From Conidiobolus incongruus B7586 (lineage: Eukaryota > Entomophthoromycota > Entomophthoromycetes > Entomophthorales > Conidiobolaceae): DNA of 49,167 nt. This document shows, one piece after another, positions 37,943 through 49,167 of this stretch (the first letter of the stretch is position 1; every line of letters starts with the position of its first letter). The notes under the pieces were generated by a model. It was given only the letters and a program-made list of their open reading frames with translations, was not told where the DNA came from and did no database searches. The translations under genes and the position numbers were made by a program. Location: positions 1 to 49,167 of the forward strand of contig JNEM01010240.1 in assembly GCA_000697335.1 (NCBI GenBank), read 5' to 3'.

Positions 37943-39069
37943 TTAACCTCTCAGATTGGGAATTGGAGTAGGTTTAGTCTGGAAGATTTCTTCGATTTGT
38001 TCGAGAATTTCAGGAGTTAGCTTTTCAATTACTTCAATAGACTTCAAATTGTCTTCAAGTTGCTGAACTTTAGTGGCTCCAGTGATTACAGTTGATACAT
38101 TGGGGTTTTTAATACACCAAGCAAGAGACATTTGCGCGACAGTACAATCTAACTTTTCTGCAATAGAAGTCAATTTACGAACCTTTTCGATTTTGATCTT
38201 TCCTTCGGGAGTACCTAATCTGTCACCAAGGATTTTTGGAACTCCTTCTTTAGCATCAAAGCGGCTGCCTTCTGGGATTCCATCATTATACTTTCCAGTC
38301 AAGACACCTGATGCAAGAGGACTCCAAACTGTAGTACCTAAACCAAAGTTTTCGAATATGGGAAGATATTCCTTTTCAAGCTTTTGTCTTTCGAATAAAT
38401 TATATTCAGGTTGCTCCATAACAGGTCCTTCCAACCCTAACCTTTGGGCAATAGCATGTGCTTCAGTGATCTGCTGAGCACTCCATTCGCTAGTTCCCCA
38501 ATACAAAGCCTTGCCTTGGTTGATCAAGAAGTTAAAACCACGAACAATTTCTTCCATAGGTACCTCTGGATCTGGACGATGGGCAAAGATTAAATCAACA
38601 TAATCCAATTGAAGACGCTTTAAACTAGCATTAGTGCCTTCGATCAAGTGTTTCTTGGACAATCCTTTGGCATTAGGACCCCAACCTCCAGTACCTCCAA
38701 AGATTTTGGTAGCAATGATAATATCTTCACGTTTGAAACCATTATTCTTGATAGCTTGACCCATAGCGATTTCACTTTGACCATTAGCATATACTTCAGC
38801 ATTATCAAAGAAGTTGATGCCATTTTCAAAAGCCACTTTCATTAATTCATCGGTAAGAGCTATAATAAATTAAGTGAATTTATTTTCGAAATCTATAGTA
38901 TTGAATAAGCTACCTTGATCAACAGTATTCCCAACAGTTAACCTACAAGAAAAATCAATGGATTAGATGTGATTTAATGAAAAAATGTAAATCATTACCA
39001 TCCACCGAAGGAAAGGACAGAAACCTTGAGACCACTACGTCCCAATCTACGGTAAATCATCTTAGTCAT
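37943..39069 (-). CDS. Kv-beta-like aldo/keto reductase, copy e (intact, three exons)
   Basis: Minus strand, exons 39069-38999, 38942-38914 and 38859-37943; introns 56 and 54 nt; 338 residues. N-terminus MTKMIYRRLGRSGLKVS with LTVGNTVDQALTDELM, the same subtype as copy b. The tetrad is Asp52 (FFDNAE), Tyr57 (AEVYANG), Lys85 (IATK) and His127 (FAHRPD). It carries IFGGTGGWGPNAKG and ends PTPIPNLRG. Its exon 1, both introns and early exon 3 are very similar to psi-3 at 14.5 kb, including intron bases, so psi-3 took its 5' half from this lineage. Bases 38469-38545 are identical to 2523-2599 of copy a, which may be another short conversion patch. Substrate unknown. Confidence 0.95.
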
Positions 39070-39117
39070 TTTGAATATTATATTTTTGATTGCTTGTATA
39101 TTTGAATTCCCATTCTC

Positions 39118-39126
39118 TTTTTATAC
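39118..39126 (-). promoter_or_regulatory. TATA box of reductase copy e
   Basis: TATAAAAAG on the minus strand, about 50 nt before the ATG at 39069, followed by AGAATGGG as in the related promoters. Confidence 0.5.
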
Positions 39127-41283
39127 CTAAAATGACTGTAATTATTGCATCATATGATTTTTTCGATTAATATAATTTGGGAAAAATTTTCTAATATTAC
39201 ATTAAAAATTTATCTGATATTTAACAATGCTATGATAAATCAAAATATATTGATCGAAATATTTATCATTATTAATTAATTAATTTATAAAAATGATGAT
39301 TAATCCAATATATATAAATTATGGTATTATCTAATATTGGTAATATTATTTTCATGTAATTAAAAAACCTAACCTAGAAATATGGCTGATCATTTTCTCA
39401 AGAATTAGATTTACTGCACAACCATTTTACAAATATGAATTATTATACCTTACTCAGATATTATTTAAACAATGAATTAGTAGTATTAAATATATAATTG
39501 TGTTAATAATTGAAATTTAACAACTCTAATTATGAATTGATTGATAAAACAATTATTATTAAATCTTCTAATTTAATTCTTAGCAAGTTTAATATATTAT
39601 TAATGATAAACACTACGAATTTTATATTTTTGAATTTTTATAACATTGTATATCAAAAAAACATTGCAATTATGAACTCCAGGGGTGAAATTATATCAAA
39701 TTATTATGTTTAATAATCTTCCTATTAATCAAATAATATAAATAGTAATTTAATAAATTAATTGACCACCTAACGATAATATGACTTTATTAGCTTGAAG
39801 TATATAAATTTATTATCAATTTGATAATGATTCACATGAATTCAATATTTTTAATGTTGGTGTATTATATTATAAATTTGAAAGAATGGAGATTGAGACT
39901 AGGATAAAGGAGATTCTAGATAAGGTGTTTTCAAATTAAAAATTTTGAACTAGATTCAATTATATATATTAAAATACAATGTTAAAAAATCGACTCTAAT
40001 TATATTTGGATAAATATTTATTTTATATAAAAATAAAATTAATATATATATATATATATAATTAATATTATAACTTGTGTAATGATATGCTGTGTGTTAC
40101 GACTAATAAAAATCCAGAACAGTCAGATATTAAAAATAATATAGTCCAGCTCAGAACAAGGCAATACTTTAATTAGAATCACTCATATTAAAAAATTGAG
40201 ATTGAATATATATTTTACTCATAAAATAATCTGTATAAAAAGAAATCTAAGGCAATTTTTTCTATAAAATTAATAATTCATTATTGTGCTTTCATATCTA
40301 ATCCTCCAGAAATTTTGTAAATATTAATATTTGTAAAATTTATTCACTCTTGAAATTGAAATATTGGAATAAGCATTTACAAAATTTGGATAATTAAAAA
40401 TTATTAACAATATATAACACATATTCCTAGATTAGATCCTTTTATAAAACACCAATAATAAATTCCATCAATATATAATAAATATATTGATCCATGGATA
40501 TAAAATTTTGACAGTAACATTTACAAAAATTCAGTTTAATTTTCTAACTGGAATACAAAATTTAATGTTATAAATGAAAATTAAAATTATTTTAAAATAA
40601 TACATTAATTAATAGACTGAAGTATCACTATATGTTATTACTGTATACATTATAAAATGTTTTTGATATAAAATATAAACTTAATTGAATTAACAAATAT
40701 TATATTTAAATTGCTGTGTAAATCATCATTTCATTAAATTTAATAATTATGCTTCTGCATAGTATAATTGATAGCAATTCTTATCCAGTTAAATACATAA
40801 ATTAAATTTATAAATATTCTAATATAAAAATTTATTAAAACGTATTAATATTTTCAGAAAATAATGAATAAATATAATGAAATTTTATTAAATTTATCCT
40901 AAAATTTAAAGAGGAACTAGAAAAATAATTATTATGGGATTGAAATTGAAATTGAATGAACATTGCTTACGCAAACAAAGTAACTATTTATTAAAATTAA
41001 ATTCTCAATAAAATTAGTTTTAATTTTTATTCTTTATATTAAATTTGTAAGTCATAATAAGTGTCATTTGATTTTTACTATTGGAATATATTTTAAATTA
41101 ACCTTTATATATAATGCAATACGTAACCATTTTGTAAAAGTCAATATTTTATAACATATTAGTTAATAATTAATTTTAGTTGATTTATTTCATCACATTT
41201 TTTAATGGCACTGATAACTTTAATTTTGGATATTCAATATTAACACTGAGAAACCTAATAATAAGTTTGATAATATAGACAAT
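39127..41283. other. Intergenic, no gene seen
   Basis: Between divergent reductase copy e and the proteasome gene. A 67-codon frame near 39510 is hydrophobic, low in complexity and unconvincing. An (AT)n run lies at 40042-40060. No RNA gene was recognised. Confidence 0.5.
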
Positions 41284-42378
41284 ATGTCTGGAGGTTATGA
41301 TCGCGCTTTAACCGTTTTCTCGCCCGACGGTCACTTATTTCAAGTCGAATATGCTTTAGAAGCTGTTAATAGAGGAAATTGCGCTGTAAATAAAATAAAA
41401 TACTATATTTATAAATTTTATTAAATTTATATTTAGGTTGGTGTACGTGGTAAAGATACCGTCGTATTGGGCGTTGAAAAGAAAAATGTATTAAAATTAC
41501 AAGACCCTCGTACTGTTAGAAAAATTAATCAATTGGACGAACATGTTTGTCTCGCTTTCGCTGGTAAAATAATTTTTATTTTATGTTTTTTACAATTTTT
41601 AATTTTTGAAATTAGGATTGACTGCTGATGCTCGTGTGTTAATTGATAAGGCTAGAGTAGAATGTCAAAGTCATCGTCTTACAGTTGAAGATCCTGTTAC
41701 TGTTGAATATATTTCCAGATATATTGCTGGCGTTCAACAAGTAAGAATACCATTTTGTTCAATTCCAACATTTAATAATATATTTTGAAATTAGAAATAT
41801 ACTCAGTCAGGAGGTGTAAGACCTTTTGGTGTATCTACTTTAATAGTAGGTTTTGATAATGGTAAAATTCCTCGTCTCTTTCAAACAGATCCCTCTGGTA
41901 TTTATTCAGCATGGAAGGTAAGCCAAAGAATAATATTTACAATTTCTCAATACGTAATCATTTGTTATTTTATTTTATAGGCTAATGCTATCGGCAGAAG
42001 CTCCAAAACTGTGAGAGAATTTTTAGAAAAGAATTATAAGGAAGATATGAATAAGGACGAAACTGTCCAACTTGCTATTAAAGCTCTTTTAGAAGTATGA
42101 TTTGACTCTATACATATTTTTAAATATTTAATTAATGTTATTTGATTAGGTTGTCCAAACTGGTGCTAAAAATATTGATATTGTTGTTATTACCCAAGGA
42201 GAACCATATCAAGTAATAGAATATATCTATCATCATAATATCTCAATATATAATAATTTTTATCTAGCTCTTGGAATTGGAACAAGTTGAAGCCATTGTT
42301 CAAGAGATTGAACAAGAAAAAGAAAGGGAAGCTGAAAGAAAACGCGGTATTCCTTCATCCTCAACTACTCAAGCATAA
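41284..42378 (+). CDS. PRE6: 20S proteasome subunit alpha type 7 (alpha-4)
   Basis: Seven exons: 41284-41385, 41437-41563, 41616-41740, 41795-41917, 41981-42094, 42150-42212 and 42268-42378. The six introns are 51-63 nt, and the product is 254 residues. It is a structural subunit of the outer ring of the 20S core. The alpha-type N-terminal signature is [12 protein letters not shown] followed by [84 protein letters not shown]-type [16 protein letters not shown] and REFLEKNY follow the alpha-7/Pre6 pattern closely, which separates it from other alpha subunits. The C-terminus is charged ([13 protein letters not shown]). No catalytic Thr is expected in alpha subunits and none is seen. All splice joins keep frame. 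Confidence 0.96.
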
Positions 42379-42745
42379 TAATCACTAAATATATTTTATT
42401 ATCCTATTATCAGTTTTTGATTGAATTAAATCTCTTAATTTTCAAAATTTTATGATACACTTATTTTGGCTCAATACATATAATGAAATTTATAATCCAT
42501 ATTATTATTTTTAAATTGTAATTTATAATATTTTGTACTTGAAATATTTGTAACTTGTTTTGATGAAATTTGTAATTATAAGTGTTAATTTATCATAATT
42601 TCATCAAATTTCAATTGATTTGGTATATATTTAATACTGTATTTGGTATTTATATTTTTATTTTAAAATTATTCAATATTTTAATACTGAAATTAATATA
42701 TTAAATTGATATTAAATTATATTATACTCTTATTATATCGAATTC
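42379..42745. other. Intergenic between convergent PRE6 and CHS7
   Basis: About 370 nt of A+T-rich sequence shared by two 3' ends. Nothing else is seen. Confidence 0.6.
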
Positions 42746-43971
42746 TTATACAGTTAAATGTAAATCATCCCAGTCATCTAAATTTAATATAAGATAACAT
42801 TTCATATAAGTATTATCAATAATGAATTACCTTCTGTAATATCAGTCCAAAATTTAAAGAATAAATAAGCTGCTAAACCATTAAATATGGTTTGAAAGAT
42901 TTGGCCATCCAAAATTCGGTGAGTACCTTGACAAATTGATAAATTGGCATAATATCTAATTAAAAACCCAACTATGATACTTAATCCACTCATGACCAAA
43001 AATACTAAACAATAATTTAATAAGTATTATAAAATGAATAGAAATATACTTCTATTACTTAAAGGTTTTCTAACAGAGAGAGAACTTAAAACGAGACCGA
43101 ATTGAGCTAAAAAGCTAGCAATTAGAAATAAATTGGGCCAAATCCAAAATAAACCATATAAATTAAAATTAATTAATTCTGTGGGTTTAGGTGATAATTT
43201 TGAAAATGATACAGCCGATGATATATTAAAATAACTGAAAGGTATTAACATTATCAAACTACTGATTAGTATTCCCTAATATTGAAATTAATATTCAGTG
43301 AATAAATTTTGACAAATTAATAATTACCATTATTGATGTATTCGAACCATCGGATATTAATTGATATCCTAGTATATAAATTTTAACATATTTGAAAATT
43401 GATGTAATTTATATACAAAAATCAATTACCTATTAAACAATTCAGTAATATAATCCATTCAAAGCACCATTCCCAAGCTAAATGAAAGCCTGAAATACTC
43501 TAATTATTCAAATTAGAAATTTAATAGATTTCAAAATATTTTAATTAATTACGTATAAAAACCAAGATCCAGGTGAAAAAACCTGACCAAGTGAAAATAT
43601 TTCCAAAAATAAATTGATTAAATAAAAACTATATAATATTAACATTTCTCTTTTCCCTACATATTAAACAGTAATTAGCCATTAATTATTGGAAATATGA
43701 TATTAATATTTACCCACTGCAGCTTTTTTAATTCTTATATTGAGTAGAATTAATACTACTCCTGTGATTACTAAACATATTGCTAGCGTATTGCCTAAAT
43801 ATAAAATTAATACAATATTTTCCACTAGCAGTATTATCAAGTATAATTACCCAAATTTGGAATATAACCTATAGGTTTAACAGTACATTGAGGGTATGTA
43901 ACAGGAGGAAATAAATTACAAGCTGTAAAACTTGTTCGACTACAGATATATTCAAAATGACCGTACTCCAT
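42746..43971 (-). CDS. CHS7: Chitin synthase export chaperone (Chs7 family)
   Basis: Minus strand, eight exons: 43971-43851, 43794-43714, 43656-43553, 43499-43430, 43368-43328, 43275-43059 (or 43050), 43004-42831 and 42777-42746. Introns are about 52-61 nt, and the product is 279 or 282 residues depending on the exon 6 donor (GTAATA or GTATAT, both in frame). Chs7 is an ER membrane protein needed for exit of chitin synthase III. About seven hydrophobic segments are seen (roughly residues 42-58, 71-90, 114-130, 138-155, 180-204, 212-230, 247-265). Family marks are the N-terminal FEYICSRTSFTAC, KAAVGKREM after the first segment, GYQLISDGS, and the C-terminal RILDGQIFQTIFNGLAAY then FFKFWTDITEDDWD. 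There is no signal peptide. Its presence marks a chitin-walled fungus. Confidence 0.9.
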
Positions 43972-46276
43972 TATAATTATGAATTATTAAATATTACAAA
44001 TTTATAGATATAAAAAAATGATTTCAAGTTAATTGAAAAACTGGAAAATAGCTAAATAACTGCAAAGTATTTATAGGTATTTTAAACGATTTAATTCTCC
44101 AATGGTTAATCTGGATTCAACGTGATAAAAAACAAACCAAAGATATTGCATACTATAAATTAACCAATTTAGAATATTCTCCCAGTTTGATATATTTCAT
44201 AATACTTTATTATCCCAAATTCCCTCCTTTGCCAATGAATGGATTCATCCCAATATCGTGTCCTCAAAATACCGGATAATATTAGAGATTAAAATTGATC
44301 ATCTGGGGAAATTATCTCAATGAATATTAATTGATATTTAAGGGGAATAAATTTGTTCACTTTCTATTAAATTTCGTGATAGAATTTATATTAATTTTTA
44401 GTAATATTTTTCTCACTAAAATGCAAATTTACTTGATTTGGTAAGGGTTATGCGTGTTATCAACAAATTTCCCCAATTCACTTTCATATTCTTATCAAAT
44501 TTTCAATATGATATGAATGATATTTAATAATATTGAATAATATTCTATTTTCAATTCATATAGATATGTGTTGAATTTAAATTTTATTTATATAATTACA
44601 ATATTCAATTATTAATTTGTTTTAAGACCAAAAACTCTTATTACAAAATTAAAATCATTTTTTAATTTAATTGAAAAATTTAAAGATATTTATTTTAACA
44701 GTCAATTAGGTATTTTAAAAAGAATTATTAATTCTTATTAAAATTTATTCAGACTATTTAACTTTTAAATATCTTATTGAATAAAGTAAAATCCGTTGAA
44801 TCTTGAGTAAATGGTTTTAGAGAGTTTAGATATACTAGTTAATTAGTTAATTATTTAAATTTAATCAATCTTTATCATTATAAAATACTAATTAATTAGA
44901 AAATATAATACAGATGATAAGGTGGCAATTAATATTTTCTGTATAGTGTTAACATTTATACCACATTAAATTATTATACCAAAAAAATCATTTTTATCCA
45001 ATTGTAATAATAACTTCATACTATGTAATTTATTCATATTAGCTCAGATGCAATAGTCTATTAGATATTTTTTGATTTTCAAAAATAATCCAAATATATT
45101 AATTTTTATACAATTATAGCTATATTCTGATAATTCAAGTGTTGATAAAGTTTTGAATTATATATGAAAGTTGTGCATGTTATGCACGAAATAAGATCTA
45201 ATAAGATTATGTATATAAATAATATTGTTAAAAGAAAATATTATTTGAAATTACAAAAACATCATTGTAATTACTTCAGTTTATATTTAATATAAAATTT
45301 GATGTGTAAATTACAATGTTAAGAGTTGAGAGTTCGAAATAGTATATATGTTTTTATCAATGTTTTGAATTTTTAATCATTTTTTATAAACTGAAATAGA
45401 AATATTACCGAAACTTTAATAGTTTATATTTAAATTGATCTTTCAATATAAATTTTATGTTTTTAACATATTTTAATATACTCATCAATCTATACTATTT
45501 GTTATATATGTTCTTGATATTCTAATTTATTAATTTTATTTGTAAAATAAAATATATAAATGACTCAATAATTGATGCAGTTAGAAAATATTAAAGATTA
45601 AATTTATAAATTAACTCTTTGTTAAAATCCTAAATATATTTTATACCCTTATATAATTTTCAATTCTTGGAAATAATTTAAAAAAATTTTTGATTTAATA
45701 ATATTAATATATTCAAATTTTGAGTTTATTATTTCCAAATTTAGAAATATATTTTTCAATAATTTGAAAGAGATTTGGATGATTTTACAAAATAAATATA
45801 TCAATTAATATAATTCGTTATAACACTCTAGACGAACTATCTATTTGTATATACTTAGGTGTATATCTTAAACTCAATATCATAATTTTTTTATTATTTA
45901 AATTAAATTCTAAATTCTTATTAAAAGTGATAATGATCAGATAAATATTATAAATTAGAATAAAAAATCAAATTATTGTATTCAAACCAATCGTCACAAA
46001 TTGATTCATAATACATTTAATAAAATTTAAATATATTTAAAAAATTTTATTATTATTAAAAGTTATTGAAAATAAATATTTTAAATTAGGAAAACTAAAA
46101 AGTGAAAATAAATGATTTTTCAATTGTTTTGAAAAATTTCATAGTTATAATGATTTATAGAATCAGAAATTTAATATTTAATAAAAATTGGTTGACTAAT
46201 TTTAGTATAAATATTCATATTAATGATGATTAATTGAAGAAACAAAATAATTACAATTAATTGAACATTATCCAGC
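43972..46276. other. Intergenic, no gene seen
   Basis: CHS7 promoter side. 44090-44340 is somewhat richer in C and G than the rest, which may reflect promoter elements. The remainder is A+T-rich, with no coding frame, RNA gene or repeat copy recognised. Confidence 0.5.
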
Positions 46277-47375
46277 ATGGCTAAAATTACATCAGAGATT
46301 AGGCCGTACTGGTCCAAGCTTTCTAACCTTCCTTTTAGAACAGAGTAACTCATAATAAAATTATTTTTTAATATGTTATTAATCAATTAATTTTTATTAG
46401 AACTTTTTTAATCGATTTCCAATGATAATCAAACTAAATCCAATATTTTTTGATAAAATATTAAACAACAGCTAATTTTATCTTTTCTAGGTTTGGCTGA
46501 TCAATTGGTTAAAGTTACATGTGAAAATGGTATCAATTTCTTTGATAAAGAAGGTTATGGCAATGGCCATGCTTAAATTATCTTGTGTAATGCTATTAAG
46601 AATAATAATATCAAGCGTGAAGATATTGTAGTTTCTACTAAGATAGGTTGGAGTCCTAATGCTACTGGTTTATCCAGGAAGCATTTGATTGACGGCCTCA
46701 ATGCCAGCTTAAAACGATTTCAATTGGATTATGTTGATTTGGTCTTTGTCCATGTTGCTGAGTCTGAAATATCAATTGAAGAAATTGTTTGTATATTGAG
46801 TTTCATAATTAATCAACGCAAAGTTCTGTACTGGGGTACCAGTAACTGATACACTCAAAAAATTACTGAAGCCCATGCAATTGCCCAGAGATTTGGCTTA
46901 GAAGGCTCTGTTGTAGAACAACCAGAATACAATTTATTCGACAGACAAAAACTTGAAAGAAATATCTTGCAATTTTCCAAAATTTTGGATTGGGAACTAC
47001 TACCTGGAATTCTCTGGCATCTGATATTTTGACCGAAAAATACAATGATGATATTCCTGAAGGAACTCGTTTCAGTGAGATGGAGGGATATGGTAGGATG
47101 ATGGCTAAATTTAAAATTCCTGAAGGAAAGATCAAAATAGGAAAAATGAGTAAATCCATCCCAATTGCTCAAAAATTAGGTTTCACTCCTGCTCAATTGG
47201 CTCTCGCTTGGTTTGTTAAACAACCTAGTATCACAACTGGCAGTACTGGAGCTACTAAGGTTTATCAACTTGAAGGCAACTTGAAGCAGTTAACAAATTA
47301 ACTCTTGAAATTCTGAAAGAAATAGAAGATATTTTTAAATCTAACTTCTTCCTGTTTAATATTTTAGAGGAAAAT
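46277..47375 (+). pseudogene. Aldo/keto reductase pseudogene (psi-4)
   Basis: Full-length decayed copy. The exon 1 remnant starts at ATG 46277 (ATGGCTAAAATTACATCAG) and is frameshifted. The exon 2 remnant lies near 46399-46432, and exon 3 follows a TTTTCTAG acceptor at about 46491. Exon 3 has a TAA near 46574 where relatives have the QSEI segment. Eighteen bases of the FFGTGG loop are missing after STK (near 46643). A TGA follows GTSN (46847), and a frameshift follows KLERN (about 46960). Asp (FFDKE), Tyr (GYGNG), Lys (STK) and a His (FVHV) can still be traced. Readable pieces at 46583-46849 and 46990-47301 keep high similarity, for example WSPNATGLSRKHLIDGLNA. It decayed more recently than psi-1 and psi-2. 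Confidence 0.9.
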
Positions 47376-47739
47376 TATTTTAATGCAGATATATTTTAAT
47401 TATTTTTAATAAATCTAATTTATTTTATTTTATTATTCAATATATATAAATATATTATTATTTTTTTGAACTTTTAATCTAACAAGAAATCTCTAAAATA
47501 TTTTAAAAAGTATGAATTAATAATATGCAATATCACTTATAGCAAAATAATATAACAATAATTAAAAAAAATTGAATATAAAAATATTTTGATATGGTCT
47601 TAAAATTTGAAATATGAATCATTACATAAATAAAGTTATATAAATAAATATGAAGTATATGTATTTGAAATTTGAAATTTAGTATGAGATTGCAAATAAG
47701 GAAAATTAGAAAAAATAAAGTATAATTTGAATAAAGGAT
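47376..47739. other. Intergenic, no gene seen apart from a terminator
   Basis: A+T-rich. The T6 run on the minus strand at 47715-47710, about 25 nt past the tRNA 3' end, is a plausible Pol III terminator. Confidence 0.5.
47710..47715 (-). terminator. Pol III terminator of tRNA-Val
   Basis: Run of six T on the minus strand, about 25 nt downstream of the tRNA 3' end. It is the first run of four or more T. Confidence 0.55.
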
Positions 47740-47812
47740 GATCTCGCTCAGATTCGAACTGAGGACCGTCTGTGTGTTAGACAGACGTGATAACCAACTA
47801 CACCACGAGATC
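47740..47812 (-). tRNA. tRNA-Val(AAC): tRNA-Val (anticodon AAC)
   Basis: A 73-nt cloverleaf on the minus strand without intron. The seven-pair acceptor stem is GATCTCG/CGAGATC, the D arm contains AGTTGGTTA, the anticodon stem is TCTGT/ACAGA with loop CTAACAC (anticodon AAC, U33 present), and the T arm is CTCAG-TTCGAAT-CTGAG. The B box GTTCGAATC is intact. CCA is not encoded, as expected for a eukaryote. A-34 is presumably modified to inosine. Confidence 0.97.
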
Positions 47813-48489
47813 TTGTATTTAAGTATGTTTTATTCATTTAATCTAACATTTCTCAATAATTTTAATTTCTTAATATCCTACTTTTTTTAATATTTTATTA
47901 TCATTTCATTCATAATTTTATTATATTTATCAGTTTGTTTAATAAACTACTTTTTATATTCAGTTTGAATTGGTTATTTTTTTATCTTTACTTAATATTG
48001 GTTTTAATATTAAATTTTATTAATTATTTTTTTTATAATTTACTATAAATATTACCTCATACTTAAATTCTATTATTATAATAAAATATATTTTTTAAAA
48101 ATCCATTATATATTTAAGATATTTTATTGCTAATCTTTTTCAATAATTCAATTTATATTTTTTTTAATATAATATTTTTAAATGATAATAATATTATATA
48201 TCCAAATTATTTAATTATTTTATATTATTTGAACCTTATTAAATGTAAATTCATTTATTTCAATCGATACGCTAAAATTACTTATAACAGCTAGTACTGC
48301 CAATTAAATTATAATAATTCATAAAATTTAATTAATAATATTTGATAACAAATATATTTTATTATAATTTTTTAATAAATTTAAAAAAAATTAGTTTTAT
48401 AACAATATAAACCATATTTAAACCTATCCAATGATATTTTCATATCTTATATTAAAACTTAAACTTTTAATATTTTAACCTATATAAAA
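47813..48489. other. Intergenic, no gene seen
   Basis: A+T-rich upstream flank of the tRNA. Nothing recognised. Confidence 0.5.
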
Positions 48490-49167
48490 TCAAGAAAAGT
48501 CATTTAAATAGTTTTATGTGTTTTCAATACCTATTATAATACTTTTTGGCTTTATATTTATTTTGATTTTGGCTAATATAGGTTTAATATAATATAGGTA
48601 ATTATTTATAAATTATATTTTCAATGTAAAAGTAATGGCACAATTTTGAAATTAAAATTAAGTAAATAAATTAATAAATAATATATAGAATCTAATAAAT
48701 AATATAAAATTAATACTCTCCTTTATTATTAATAACTCTTTTCCATATTTTTTTCTAGCTTCTAATACTTAAAAAATAGTTTTTTTATTAAAAACCAGAA
48801 TTTGATATTTAAAAAATGATTTAATTTATTTATGGGAATTTTTTTTCTTATAAGCTAATTTTTTAGTTATTTAAAATAATTATAGTCATATAAGTTTTAA
48901 TTAGGTAAATATACTAGATATGATAACTGTCTTTAATTTTTTTATATAAAAAATTTCTTATATCTTTAGTATTATATTTTATGATTATTATGCAGAATAA
49001 TAGTTATTTTTAATCTATATTATAAATATTATTTAAAAATTATTTTATTTAAAAAAATATATAATTTACTTTTGAATAATATTCCTTAAAATATTAAATA
49101 AAAAATGATATATTATTATAATTTATTAAAATAATCAATATATATTTATATTTAAAATATTAAATTA
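48490..49167 (-). repeat. Degenerate dispersed repeat R, copy 4 (inverted, runs off the window)
   Basis: The reverse complement matches copies 1 to 3. The AGAGTTATTAATAATAAAGG then AGAGTATTAATTT block lies at 48707-48755, the TTTCTTATAAGCTAATTTT block at 48843-48863, and the GTAAATATACTAGATATG block at 48905-48922, which also occurs in copy 2 at 29353-29370. The rest of the unit lies beyond 49167. Confidence 0.5.

Noticed and set aside
39510-39713. 67-codon open frame in the gap before the proteasome gene
   Set aside because: Composition is that of random A+T-rich sequence, and no motif, start context or neighbour supports it.
1-49167. CRISPR arrays, bacterial operons or ribosome binding sites
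   Set aside because: The window is eukaryotic: spliced genes throughout, no regularly spaced repeats and no prokaryotic gene organisation.

Overview
This is a very A+T-rich stretch of a nuclear fungal genome. The fungal call rests on three things: a chitin-synthase export chaperone (Chs7 family), eukaryotic housekeeping genes (RRP36, proteasome alpha-4), and spliceosomal introns mostly 51-63 nt long with GTAAxT/GTATxx donors, branch-like CTAAC/CTAAT boxes and TAG/CAG acceptors. Several introns per gene argues against a budding yeast. The base composition fits an early-diverging lineage, but I cannot name the species.

The window is dominated by a dispersed array of one gene family, a fungal Kv-beta-like (AKR6-type) aldo/keto reductase. 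I find nine copies. Five look intact: 1997-3124 (-), 17745-18878 (+), 31244-32371 (+), 35523-36650 (+) and 37943-39069 (-). All five share exons of exactly 71, 29 and 917 nt and encode 338 residues. Four are pseudogenes at graded stages of decay: about 6178-7251, 10918-12034, 14478-15585 and 46277-47375, all on +. Two promoter/N-terminal subtypes exist. Gene conversion is visible: the 31-kb and 35-kb genes share 512 identical bases covering promoter, two introns and the start of exon 3, and the 14.5-kb pseudogene is a mosaic of two intact relatives.

Between the copies lie single-copy genes. RRP36 (19355-20129, +) acts in ribosome biogenesis. A branched-chain aminotransferase (23245-24730, +) has a Gcn4/Cpc1-type site in its promoter. 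A gamma-butyrobetaine dioxygenase-like enzyme lies at 25386-26668 (-). Proteasome alpha-4 (41284-42378, +) converges on CHS7 (42746-43971, -). A tRNA-Val(AAC) lies at 47740-47812 (-). Most of these need splicing to be seen, and exon coordinates are given in each entry.

Two further elements stand out. A comparatively G+C-rich island at 21338-21621 has nested long-range complementarity and is a candidate structured RNA. A degenerate repeat family of about 1.3 kb occurs four times (4565-5870 +, 28930-30320 -, 33180-34480 +, 48490 to window end -). It keeps traces of splice sites and of an open frame. The remaining DNA is A+T-rich intergenic sequence in which I see nothing further.
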